Assembly: GCF_004799345.1 (NCBI RefSeq) | Contig: NZ_SSMC01000004.1 | Span: 124,001-188,000 of the forward strand | DNA from: Robertkochia marina | GTDB lineage: Bacteria; Bacteroidota; Bacteroidia; Flavobacteriales; Flavobacteriaceae | DNA: 64,000 nucleotides | Direction of reading: 5' to 3' | Shown: in pieces, positions 1 to 7,996 of the stretch | Numbering within the stretch: the stretch's first letter is position 1 | Layout of the letters: each line of letters begins with the position of its first letter | Notes under the pieces: generated by a model | Databases searched by the model: none | What the model was told of the DNA's origin: nothing | What the model saw: only the letters and a program-made list of their open reading frames with translations | Program-made: the position numbers and the translations under genes

Positions 1-408
1 CAGGACATCTCTTCTCCCGGACAGGAGGGAGGAGGTGGTGCTGAGTCGTAGTTTTTCGATCTCCTCGTTGATGGAAAGGTCTTTTTCGATATAGGTTCCC
101 GTTACAGGGATATAAGCCTCCGGCTGGTAGTAATCGTAATAGGATACAAAGTACTCCACGGCATTCTCAGGAAAGAACTGTTTGAACTCAGAGTAGAGCT
201 GTGCTGCCAAGGTTTTATTATGGGCCAGCACCAGGGTAGGTCGCTGCACCTCTTCCACCACATTGGCAACGGTAAAGGTTTTTCCGGATCCGGTTACTCC
301 CAAAAGGGTCTGGTAACGTTCTCCTTCTTCTATGCCCCGGGATAATTGTGCAATGGCATTGGGTTGATCTCCCGTAGGCTTGTATTCTGACTGGATCTTA
401 AAACGCAT
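1..408 (-). CDS. uvrB: Excinuclease ABC subunit B (N-terminal part, cut by window edge)
   Basis: UvrB is the damage-verifying helicase-like subunit of nucleotide excision repair; it is loaded by UvrA and recruits UvrC. The first 136 codons are present on the minus strand, starting at the ATG at 408 ([16 protein letters not shown]). The Walker A motif GVTGSGKT lies near residue 40 and is followed by the [18 protein letters not shown] segment and the beta-hairpin motif [12 protein letters not shown], which together are diagnostic of UvrB. The rest of the gene lies left of the window. No same-strand gene is tightly coupled upstream; the T9SS protein ends 56 nt away. Confidence 0.97.
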   Translation of the reverse strand, partial: MRFKIQSEYKPTGDQPNAIAQLSRGIEEGERYQTLLGVTGSGKTFTVANVVEEVQRPTLVLAHNKTLAAQLYSEFKQFFPENAVEYFVSYYDYYQPEAYIPVTGTYIEKDLSINEEIEKLRLSTTSSLLSGRRDVL

Positions 409-464
409 AAGGCAAATCTAGTAATTTGCCCTGTGTCATGGGATTAACGTCCTCTTAAATTTCA

Positions 465-2180
465 TTAGCGTTTCAGGGAAAAATGTCCTTTTTTCAAGGT
501 GCCATCATTGAACTCTGCCCTGTACCAATAATCAGAAGCCGGGAGCTCCCGACCGTTGTAGGTCCCGTCCCATCCGCTATCCTCAGGAGCTAAACTGATC
601 AGTAATTTTCCGTAGCGGTCAAAAATATGCACTGCGAGCAGGTCAGGTTGCATTCGCCCAATAACAGTGGGTTTCCAGGTATCGTTAAAGCTGTCCCCGT
701 TAGGGGTAAAGAAATTCGGAAAGGAAACCGGGTTAAGGGTGAAGGAGGTGATCCCGCATGCCAAAGGCTCCCTGATGAAAAGGGTGTAGGATTCCTGTTC
801 CGGAAGATCAAAGGTTAGTCCTGTGGTATAAGGTCCTGCTTCACTGTTGATCGAGTATTCATAGTTGCTCTCTCCCTGTACCGAGATCGCTACCCTGATG
901 CCTGACGGCGTCTCTGTAAAATCTGCTCCGGCCAGACGGGGTGGATCGGTAATGATCACGGTAAAGGTTTCGATCGTGGTGCATTCCAATACATTATTTT
1001 CCTGTTGTATGGTATCGGTGACCTCTACAAAATAGGAGCCTGCCTCTTCCAGTTGCAGAAAAGGGTCATTTCCTAATTCCCTTATCCCTTCCTCTGAATC
1101 CAGGAACCAGGAATAACTCAAAGCAGGGTCAAATCCGTCCAGCAAAGGAAGATTCTGAGTACTGCAAACAGCCAGGGTATCGGGAATGCTGACGACCGGG
1201 TTCAGGTCAATGATGTTTCCTGTAACGGGATCAGTAAACGGGCCACACCCTGCAGTGGTTGAAAAGGATTCTGTAATACAACCCAGAGCCTCTCCGACTT
1301 CATTAAAGGGGGTAATGGTTACATAGACATCACTATTGGGTAAAAATTCAAGGACCCTGGCGGTAGGGCCGGTAAAGACAGCATTATCCAGGATATCATT
1401 TACGCCGGGTGAATACCCCATGTTTACAATATAACCGGTGGCCTCAGTCTCAGGCTCCCAGTCGATAGATGTGGTTAAAGCTACGTTCATGGCTCCGTCC
1501 TCCGGAAAGGTCAGAAATGTACACCCCGGAGCCGACCCTGATGGGCGGGTGATAAAGGTGGTTTCTGCACAGTTCATAGTAATCCCGAGGCTGTTGTACG
1601 GAGCAATACGAACATAGATGACCGTTTCGGGAGGAAGGGTGCCGGTCAGGTTGTAGCGGGTGGAATTTCCTGCGTCTTCCATATTGAGAAAGTCGGTGCC
1701 TCCGGGTGTACTGCCTGCAGAAATAAAATAGCCTTCGGCTCCGTAGGCATAGTCCCAGCTGAGAAGGGGGGTGTATTCAATACCTGCCTCCCCATTAGCC
1801 GGATCGTTTAATTGGGTACAATCGGGGGGCGCGGTCAGCGCTTCGGTGGTAAAGGTTTGAGGGGGACAGTTCGTACTGGGAGCATCAAAATAAAAGGGGG
1901 CAATGGTCACATAAATGGTGGTTCCTGCGGGAAGCCCGGCTTCGGGGGTGTATGAGGTTACCGAGCCTACCATTTCATTATCGAGGATGTCGTTGGCCCC
2001 TGGCGCGGTTCCAATGCTCAGCAGGTAGCCGTTCACCCCGGGTACCGTGGTCCAGCTGATAGACGTATCAAGCCGTACATCAGTAGCTCCGTTCAGGGGT
2101 GCTGTCAATTGTGCACAAGGGTCCTGTGCCAGGATAATTAAGGGGAGCCCCAGTAAAAATATGAGGATTAACTTTTTCAA
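465..2180 (-). CDS. Secreted multi-repeat protein with T9SS type B (gliding-motility) C-terminal domain
   Basis: 571 residues. A signal peptide (MKKLILIFLLGLPLIILAQ) is followed by three similar repeats of about 95 residues (roughly 22-118, 120-215, 219-315). Each begins with Cys and a P-x-x-G-x segment, has an 'SW/DW...GY' core and ends near a second Cys, like fibronectin-type modules. A middle region with an Ig/PKD-like segment follows. The last 85 residues (FFTPNGDSFNDTWKP... ending in FSLKR) are the type B sorting domain recognised by the type IX secretion machinery. The product is therefore probably exported and surface-anchored or released. Function of the repeats is unknown; adhesion is an inference. 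Stand-alone gene. Confidence 0.9.
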   Translation of the reverse strand: MKKLILIFLLGLPLIILAQDPCAQLTAPLNGATDVRLDTSISWTTVPGVNGYLLSIGTAPGANDILDNEMVGSVTSYTPEAGLPAGTTIYVTIAPFYFDAPSTNCPPQTFTTEALTAPPDCTQLNDPANGEAGIEYTPLLSWDYAYGAEGYFISAGSTPGGTDFLNMEDAGNSTRYNLTGTLPPETVIYVRIAPYNSLGITMNCAETTFITRPSGSAPGCTFLTFPEDGAMNVALTTSIDWEPETEATGYIVNMGYSPGVNDILDNAVFTGPTARVLEFLPNSDVYVTITPFNEVGEALGCITESFSTTAGCGPFTDPVTGNIIDLNPVVSIPDTLAVCSTQNLPLLDGFDPALSYSWFLDSEEGIRELGNDPFLQLEEAGSYFVEVTDTIQQENNVLECTTIETFTVIITDPPRLAGADFTETPSGIRVAISVQGESNYEYSINSEAGPYTTGLTFDLPEQESYTLFIREPLACGITSFTLNPVSFPNFFTPNGDSFNDTWKPTVIGRMQPDLLAVHIFDRYGKLLISLAPEDSGWDGTYNGRELPASDYWYRAEFNDGTLKKGHFSLKR

Positions 2181-2630
2181 TAGCAGTGAATTAGCGTCAC
2201 TGCAATTTAAGTATTAATTGGAAAATCCGGTTAAGCACAGGATGTCCCGAATTGCTGAGCTCCTGCTTTGTGGCAGATGAGTTCTGGTTGCGAAGAAGCA
2301 AGGAGGTAAAGAAGCAAAGGATCCATATTTAATCAAAAATTAAATTATAGATGGTTCGTCTTCGCGAACCCTACCCACTGGGTAGGGTGTGGCGATCTCA
2401 TGGTTTTATCTCCAGGCCTATTTTTGGTCTTTCATCACCAAAGTTAATTTTGAAAATGCTTTTACCCTCCCCTTTTTTAAGGGGAGGTGGTTTTCTATAG
2501 GAAAACCGGAGGGGTATAAGGAGGGGTGTCTCATGGCGATGCCATGAGACGGGGTGGTTTGTCAGTTCCTAAACACCTGTTTTAAGAATATTGACCCCTT
2601 TGCCGATTCAATTAGAAGCTCTTTTAGAGT
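2181..2630. other. 450-nt intergenic region holding a REP-like repeat
   Basis: No credible gene. It holds the partial interspersed repeat at 2357-2562 and a run of strong hairpins: ACCCTACCC/GGGTAGGGT (2368-2388), CTCCCCTT/AAGGGGAG (2467-2486), GGTTTTC/GAAAACC (2489-2507) and GTCTCATGGC/GCCATGAGAC (2528-2550). The parts outside the repeat show nothing I recognise. Confidence 0.8.
2357..2562 (+). repeat. Interspersed palindromic element, copy A (left part)
   Basis: Begins with the outer arm CGTCTTCGCGA (2357-2367), a palindromic core (2368-2388, 9-bp stem, 3-nt loop) and the inner arm GTGGCGATCTC (2389-2399), then a body of about 160 nt. The body aligns at roughly 80 percent by eye with 55769-55919 (shared stretches include ATTTTTGGTCTT, CATCACCAAAG, CCTCCCCTTTT and AAAACCGGAGGGGT). 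The inverted right end found in the 55.7-kb copy is missing here. At 2528-2550 this copy carries an extra 10-bp-stem palindrome where the other copy has unrelated sequence. Confidence 0.75.
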
Positions 2631-3461
2631 TTACAAATCCCTTTTCTTCAACAACCAATAAGAAGCATAGATAAAAAAGGCTACCCATACCAGAACGATA
2701 AGGATCTCTGAAAAGTGAATAGCGTAGTCCTTTGAAAACTCTTCTCCCAGCTGGTTGGCCACCGACTGCACGGCTCCCAGTCGTGAAAAGGGTTCTTTTA
2801 TAAGGCTGGCCATAGCCTCCAGAGGCATGAATTGATGTACGGTATCTGCTAAAGATTTACTGGTTCTCCAAACCAGGAGTCCGTAAATAATGCCTTCAAC
2901 GGCCTGCCAGAGTACCAGGAACCCCAGGGCAAAGGCTGAACGCTTCACCAGCATCCCCAAAAACAGACAGAAAGAGAAGAATCCAACTAATTTGGCAAAG
3001 AAGGCGATCAGGTATTCCAGGTCTGAAAAGATGATACCTACTTCATTGTAATCCGAAAAAATAAGTCCCAGAACAAGGGAAACCACAAAGACAAATACCG
3101 TAGAGATCAGGGCAAACACCACTACAGTAATGAACTTACTTAAAATGAACTCTTTTTTGCTTAAACCGTCTATCAGATTTTGTTTTATAGTCTTATTACT
3201 GTATTCGTTGGCCATCATAGATACGATAATGATAGCGAGAAACAGTTTGAACCAGGCGGTGATATAGGTGTTAAAATGCCATATATACGGGAAATTAAAG
3301 ATGCCCTGGTCGGCCAGGTGAAACTGAATTGGACCAATATCAAATTTAATGGCTGCTATCAGCGCGATGGAGGTAAGCAGCACAAAATAAGCGATGATAA
3401 GAATTCTGCTGGATCGGTTGTTCCAGAGTTTTATTGCTTCTATTTGGAGTAATCTTGTCAT
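2631..3461 (-). CDS. ABC-2 type transporter permease
   Basis: 276 residues with about six hydrophobic segments (near residues 20-40, 60-85, 110-135, 150-175, 175-200 and 245-270), as expected for an ABC-2 type export permease. The N-terminus (RLLQIEAIKLWNNR) is the cytosolic helix commonly seen in these permeases. It starts 15 nt after the ATPase gene stop at 3477, so the two form a two-gene operon and one exporter. The substrate cannot be told from sequence; antibiotics, lipids and antimicrobial peptides are the usual cargo classes. Confidence 0.85.
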   Translation of the reverse strand: MTRLLQIEAIKLWNNRSSRILIIAYFVLLTSIALIAAIKFDIGPIQFHLADQGIFNFPYIWHFNTYITAWFKLFLAIIIVSMMANEYSNKTIKQNLIDGLSKKEFILSKFITVVVFALISTVFVFVVSLVLGLIFSDYNEVGIIFSDLEYLIAFFAKLVGFFSFCLFLGMLVKRSAFALGFLVLWQAVEGIIYGLLVWRTSKSLADTVHQFMPLEAMASLIKEPFSRLGAVQSVANQLGEEFSKDYAIHFSEILIVLVWVAFFIYASYWLLKKRDL

Positions 3462-3476
3462 GATGGTGGTTTGCGA

Positions 3477-4379
3477 TTAGTTGGATTGGTCTTCGGTTAA
3501 TGTCAGGAATTGTTCTTCGAGGCTTTCTTTGCGTTTTACAAGATGTGAAAGCACTAATCCTTTTTCAAAAACCAATTTATTGAGGTCTGAAGCTTCCAGG
3601 GGTTCATTCAAAAAGGCAGTGATCAAACCGTTATCCCTGTTAATTCGTCCGAATGCCTGGTGGTCTTCGAGCAGGCTGATCAATTTTTCCTGGTCGTTAC
3701 TTTGCAACACAAAATAACCGTGACTGGCTATCATTTCATCTACGCGACCGGAATAAAGCTTCTTGCCTTTTCTCAAAATGACTACATGAGAACATACTTT
3801 CTCTACCTCGTCCAGCAGGTGAGAGGCCAGCAATATGGTGGTACCCCTTGAGGCGATCTCTTTGATAAGTGACCTGATCTGATGAATACCCTGAGGATCT
3901 AATCCGTTGGTGGGTTCATCAAGAATAAGGATCTCAGGATCGTTTAAGAGAGCAGAGGCGATGGCCAGACGTTGTTTCATTCCCAGGGAATAGGTTCTGA
4001 ACTTATCATCCTTTCTGTCGAGAAGTCCTACCAGTTCCAGTTTTTCCCTAATCTTATCATAAGGGACTTCCTTGATCTTACATACCAGTTTCAGGTTTTG
4101 TTCGGCACTCATATAAGGATAAAAGTTAGGACGCTCGATGATGGCTCCAACTTTTTTAAGGGCCTCATGGGTAGAGACTGTACCGTCAAACCACTGAAAG
4201 TCGCCTGATGTTTTGTTGACTACGTTCAGGACAATGCCCAGGGTCGTTGATTTCCCACTTCCGTTAGGTCCCAGAATTCCGTAAACGTTGCCTTTTTCTA
4301 TGGTGAAAGACAAGTCGTTCACAGCGGTGAGATATCCGAATTTTTTCGTTAGATTGTTAATGGTTAGTATCGTGCTCAA
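3477..4379 (-). CDS. ABC transporter ATP-binding protein
   Basis: 300 residues. Walker A GPNGSGKST (near 38-46), signature YSLGMKQRLAIA (near 134), Walker B LILDEPTNGLDPQG (near 150) and the switch histidine in LLASHLLDEVEK are all visible. A C-terminal extension of about 85 residues after the ATPase core (DNGLITAFLNEPLEASDLNK...) is typical of the drug/lipid exporter (CcmA/NatA-like) class. It is the first gene of the exporter operon with the permease at 2631-3461. The DUF gene at 4475 is divergent, with 95 nt between the starts. Confidence 0.92.
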   Translation of the reverse strand: MSTILTINNLTKKFGYLTAVNDLSFTIEKGNVYGILGPNGSGKSTTLGIVLNVVNKTSGDFQWFDGTVSTHEALKKVGAIIERPNFYPYMSAEQNLKLVCKIKEVPYDKIREKLELVGLLDRKDDKFRTYSLGMKQRLAIASALLNDPEILILDEPTNGLDPQGIHQIRSLIKEIASRGTTILLASHLLDEVEKVCSHVVILRKGKKLYSGRVDEMIASHGYFVLQSNDQEKLISLLEDHQAFGRINRDNGLITAFLNEPLEASDLNKLVFEKGLVLSHLVKRKESLEEQFLTLTEDQSN

Positions 4380-4446
4380 TGTATAAAGGTACTTGTTGAT
4401 TTCTATTAATGTGACGAGTCTTCAGGGCTTTTGTTACAATATAATT

Positions 4447-4454
4447 TAAATTTG
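4447..4454 (+). promoter_or_regulatory. Candidate -7 promoter box TAAATTTG
   Basis: Exact match to the Bacteroidota -7 consensus TAnnTTTG, 20 nt before the ATG at 4475. No clear -33 element seen. Confidence 0.4.
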
Positions 4455-4474
4455 AGAAAACTTAAGGAAGCCAG

Positions 4475-5542
4475 ATGAGTCAGAAATTAATGTCAAAAAA
4501 GAAGCCGACCTACCCGATCAATGAAATGTTGCTGGGGTATCTTGAACGTTATAACCGAACGACCAAGATCCCGATCTTTTACGATGATCTGCTGCGTTTC
4601 TCGGGGTCAATAGTGGTTTATGATGAGGATGATAACGATACTATGTGGATCCGGGTTTTCTATTCAGAATTCGAGCGGCCGGAGATCGATTATAACTTGA
4701 AAAAGGTTTATACGCTGATCTTTTCTGATGGTAATGAAGAGGTTTTTCAATACCTGAATGTAGACGCTATTGATTTTTGCACCTTTGGAAACTCCAAGCC
4801 TTTCCGAATCAAGATCCGGAATATTCTCAATGACAACTATACCTATCTCTATGTAAAAAAGGCCGATGCTTCGAGGGTTTATGGCCTGGAGCTGGAACAT
4901 ATACTTTCTCCAAACCGGATCAATTTCGCGGTGTATAAAGATACCCTGATCGAGGAGCATATCTCCGGGATTCCGGGAGATGAATTCATAAAGAATTCCT
5001 TGCCCGGTTGTACTGAGATTCAGAAGAGTCAGATCGCAAAGGAATTCGTGAAATTCAACGAGCGCTGCATGATCAGGCTACTGGGCGACATGCGTTCCTA
5101 TAATTACGTGATTCTGCCCATGCATGATTTCGATAATGTGATCTTCAGGATACGCGCCATCGATTTTGATCAGCAGTCTTACGAAGGTAATTTCAAGGTT
5201 TATAAACCACAGTTCTTTAAGGAGAATTACCAGATGGTCAAGATGGTCGAGGAGAAACTAAAACCGGCCTCCATAGAACAATACCGTAAGGAAGAAAGGT
5301 CGGTGATCGCAAAAAGGATCATTACCTCTAAAAAAAGACTTCGCGCCCTGATGCGGTGTATGACCAAAGACAGGATCAGTCCGCCGGAAAATCTTCACGA
5401 ATTACAAATGGAACTGTATCAGTATACGCTTGATATGAAATTTAAGCGCTGTAAAAGTATGGGCCAGGTGGTGCGAACCGCCCTTGACTTTGTAAAACGC
5501 AACTATGAAGATGTGAGTATGCAGCGTTTATTAGGAGGGTGA
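4475..5542 (+). CDS. Conserved hypothetical protein
   Basis: 355 residues, soluble, no signal peptide or membrane segment. I do not recognise the family with certainty. The N-terminal half is beta-rich and acidic (SGSIVVYDEDDNDTMWIRV). The middle carries a compact motif YVILPMHDFDNV followed by FRIRAIDFDQQSYEG (near 215-240), which recalls the metal-binding Asp region of atypical kinase folds but is not enough to assign one. The C-terminal third is basic and helical (RSVIAKRIITSKKRLRALMRCM). It is monocistronic or co-transcribed with the LolA-like gene 41 nt downstream. I believe it is conserved among flavobacteria; function unknown. Confidence 0.8.
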   Translation: MSQKLMSKKKPTYPINEMLLGYLERYNRTTKIPIFYDDLLRFSGSIVVYDEDDNDTMWIRVFYSEFERPEIDYNLKKVYTLIFSDGNEEVFQYLNVDAIDFCTFGNSKPFRIKIRNILNDNYTYLYVKKADASRVYGLELEHILSPNRINFAVYKDTLIEEHISGIPGDEFIKNSLPGCTEIQKSQIAKEFVKFNERCMIRLLGDMRSYNYVILPMHDFDNVIFRIRAIDFDQQSYEGNFKVYKPQFFKENYQMVKMVEEKLKPASIEQYRKEERSVIAKRIITSKKRLRALMRCMTKDRISPPENLHELQMELYQYTLDMKFKRCKSMGQVVRTALDFVKRNYEDVSMQRLLGG

Positions 5543-5583
5543 TATTGTATTATTTTTACTACATTTAGCCAAAATCAAAAAGC

Positions 5584-6291
5584 ATGAAAAAGTTTCAGAT
5601 ACTCTTCTTTTTCCTGATCTCATTAGGACTGGGAGCTCAAACTCCTGCAGAGGTGGTCGACAACTACCTCGAGGCTATAGGAGGAAAGACGGCCCTTAAA
5701 AATATCAAATCGCTGCAGGCAGAGATCCGTGTAGAGTCTAATGGGATCGTCATGGATGGTCGCCTGGCATACAGCATTCCGGGGAAGCAGTATACTGAAA
5801 TGACCTTTAGAGATGATAAGATTGTTGAAGTGATCAATGGAGATCAGGGTTGGATGATCAATCCGATGACGGGTTCTTCAACTCCCATTCCCATGACCGC
5901 AGAACAGGTAAGGGCTGCTAAAAAAAATATTACTGCAGAAAAATTACTGAACACTGCCGACTATACCCTGGAAGACCTGGGAGAGAAAGTGTTAAAAGGC
6001 AATACCTACAGGGTCCTCAATGTGAAGTTCAAGCAGGGCGATGAGCCTGCCCGCAAACAATACTTCAATAAAAGTACGGGACTCATAGAGTTTACAGAGG
6101 TGGCATCTCCTATGGGAGGTACTATTTTTGTGGCCTTTGAAGACTATAAGGATGTGAACGGATTGAAGTTTCCCGCATCCATCCTCAGCTATACCGACTC
6201 AGACCTGGATTCACCTGCCATGAGTTTGACCATGAAGAATTTGCAGGTAAATGCACCGGTTGATAATACGCTGTTCAGTAAGCCTCAATAA
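5584..6291 (+). CDS. LolA-like outer-membrane lipoprotein carrier-fold protein
   Basis: 235 residues. Signal peptide MKKFQILFFFLISLGLGAQ, then TPAEVVDNYLEAIGG, the typical start of the LolA/'outer membrane lipoprotein-sorting' fold, followed by alternating beta strands (MDGRLAYSIPGKQYTEM, GDQGWMINPMTGSSTPIP, GNTYRVLNVKF, YFNKSTGLIEFTEV). Bacteroidota have several periplasmic paralogues of this fold whose cargo is unknown, so a strict lolA call is not justified. A terminator follows at 6311-6342. Confidence 0.8.
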   Translation: MKKFQILFFFLISLGLGAQTPAEVVDNYLEAIGGKTALKNIKSLQAEIRVESNGIVMDGRLAYSIPGKQYTEMTFRDDKIVEVINGDQGWMINPMTGSSTPIPMTAEQVRAAKKNITAEKLLNTADYTLEDLGEKVLKGNTYRVLNVKFKQGDEPARKQYFNKSTGLIEFTEVASPMGGTIFVAFEDYKDVNGLKFPASILSYTDSDLDSPAMSLTMKNLQVNAPVDNTLFSKPQ

Positions 6292-6310
6292 GTGGACCTG
6301 TTATGAAATA

Positions 6311-6342
6311 AAAAGGCTGTCCATCCGGACAGCCTTTTTTTA
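6311..6342. terminator. Bidirectional rho-independent terminator
   Basis: Perfect 12-bp stem AAAAGGCTGTCC / GGACAGCCTTTT around loop ATCC, with T-rich flanks on both strands. It lies between the convergent genes ending at 6291 and 6344 and can serve both. Confidence 0.85.
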
Positions 6343-6343
6343 A

Positions 6344-7402
6344 TTAGCTCTTTTGCTCCTTGTTAAAGTAAACCAGGTAGTAATACATCTGTTTTTCTTC
6401 ATCCCAGCCTTTTTCTACATACTTTTCAGCCGATTCAGGATTGATAAAATCCATCTTGATCTGAATGTTGGTATCCAGCTCGATCACATTTTTGATCTTT
6501 TTTCGGGCGTCTGAAACAGCTTTGTTAGCAATCGGAAAATTGCTCACATCTTCAATGCTGTATTTAGGACCTTTTTCGGTTTTATAATTTTTGAACTCAG
6601 GAATCAGCTGTGGATTGTCCATTACCTCGTTCAAAAAGCTGGTCTCCTCAAATTCGTCATTGGAAGCAAAATGATTCACGGCCCTATTCATGAACATGAC
6701 CTCTTCCTTTTTATCCTCCGCAGGCAATACAACATCCTTGGCAAAATCCTGGCAGAATTTAAGGTACTTTTTAGTGTAGTAGTTCTCATCGGTAGTAGCC
6801 TCTACCTGGAGGAATTTTTCCAGCCAGTACTTCGTATCGTAACGGTTACTGTCTACCGAGAGGATCTTGAAGCCTTCCTCTTTATTGCGATTAATGATCA
6901 AGGCTCCCTTATCGAGTTTGTTTACATTGATACCTTGTCTGATTATGATCTCCAGGTTATTCCCTTCTTCTTCAAACTCAAGGAAATCGTGTTTCAATTC
7001 TGATTTAAAGATACCGACCGCGTCGATCTTTTCGTTGTCGAGAACAACATCTCTGAGGTAGCAAACATATAATTCCCCGCTTTTAATGTGAGGGTGATTT
7101 GATTGTTCAAAGAGATGAGAAGCAATTCGTTTTGAGTTCTGATGAGCACTTGAAGGCTCCTCAAAGATATCAGAACAAATTTTGTACAGTTCGTTGAACT
7201 CTACATCCACTTCATTGCTGAAATGAAGGTAATTTTCTTCTTTCTCGCGAAATGGCTTAAAAAAGTATTCTTTTAAAATAGCGGTGATCTCGTCATTGAG
7301 ATGGTAGGGTTCTTCAGAGAAAAAAACCTGTTCGTTCTTACTTTTGTTCCCAACCTTGTGAATAGACAGGGTTTCAAGCTGAGTAGGGTATAGGTTAATC
7401 AT
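6344..7402 (-). CDS. Nucleoid-associated protein, NdpA/YejK family
   Basis: 352 residues. The N-terminus IHKVGNKSKNEQVFF and the central segment KSGELYVCYLRDVVLDNEK followed by AVGIFKSE match the 37-kDa nucleoid-associated protein family, whose E. coli member YejK binds DNA and topoisomerase IV. The family-typical length is about 335-350. Acidic overall with a C-terminal region rich in charged residues. Last of a minus-strand run after heme A synthase and the pRiA4b-like gene; 48 nt separate it from the latter. Confidence 0.85.
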   Translation of the reverse strand: MINLYPTQLETLSIHKVGNKSKNEQVFFSEEPYHLNDEITAILKEYFFKPFREKEENYLHFSNEVDVEFNELYKICSDIFEEPSSAHQNSKRIASHLFEQSNHPHIKSGELYVCYLRDVVLDNEKIDAVGIFKSELKHDFLEFEEEGNNLEIIIRQGINVNKLDKGALIINRNKEEGFKILSVDSNRYDTKYWLEKFLQVEATTDENYYTKKYLKFCQDFAKDVVLPAEDKKEEVMFMNRAVNHFASNDEFEETSFLNEVMDNPQLIPEFKNYKTEKGPKYSIEDVSNFPIANKAVSDARKKIKNVIELDTNIQIKMDFINPESAEKYVEKGWDEEKQMYYYLVYFNKEQKS

Positions 7403-7450
7403 AGGTTTTTCGTAGGATGGTCGGACAATCGTAACTGTCCTGGGTTAACA

Positions 7451-7969
7451 TCAATTCCAGTTTTCGTCAAAATCAAAGTCCTCGTAATTCTCAGTACCGA
7501 ACTCCAGGGCATCTTCGTCGTCAAAATCAGAAGATCCTGTTAATTCGGCTTCGAAGGATTTTTCCGGCGGGCTCTCCGGGAGCTGTCCGTGAACAAACAT
7601 AAGGTTCGGATAGGTAGTCCCATCTTCTTTTTCAGAGATTTCGGCAAGCTCTACATAAAAGGTCCACATATTGAAGAAATCATAAACGTAGATCAGGTTG
7701 CGGTTATCTTCGTTTAATTGGTCTTCCATCAGGGTCTCACTCATGAGTTTTACCTGTTCATCACCTTCGCTCATATCGAACAGGGCGATCTCTTCACCTT
7801 GCTCCCATTCTTCATTACTCACGTAAAAGGACGCCATCTCGGTTCCGTCAAACCCGAAGGATTGAGCGATCGCATTGTGAAGGTCTTCCAGAGTGTTGGA
7901 GGCTTCGATCTCCAGGTCCCGGAATACATCTTCTTCGGCATCCAGTATAATTCTGAACTTATAGATCAT
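7451..7969 (-). CDS. pRiA4b ORF-3-like (IS1096 passenger-like) protein
   Basis: 172 residues. The start MIYKFRIILDAEEDVFRDLE followed by ASNTLEDLHNAIAQSFGF and a YVYDFFNMWTFYVEL motif is characteristic of the PRiA4_ORF3 family, small acidic proteins first noticed on plasmids and near IS1096 but common on chromosomes. The C-terminus is strongly acidic (DFDDEDALEFGTENYEDFDF). Biochemical role unknown. It starts 27 nt after the ctaA stop, so probably co-transcribed; no IS element is present here. Confidence 0.85.
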   Translation of the reverse strand: MIYKFRIILDAEEDVFRDLEIEASNTLEDLHNAIAQSFGFDGTEMASFYVSNEEWEQGEEIALFDMSEGDEQVKLMSETLMEDQLNEDNRNLIYVYDFFNMWTFYVELAEISEKEDGTTYPNLMFVHGQLPESPPEKSFEAELTGSSDFDDEDALEFGTENYEDFDFDENWN

Positions 7970-7996
7970 TCCTGATAATTTAATTAGGTTCGCAAT

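Noticed and set aside
7451-7969. IS1096 insertion sequence suggested by the pRiA4b-ORF3-like gene
   Set aside because: The family is common as a chromosomal gene; no transposase or inverted repeats flank it.
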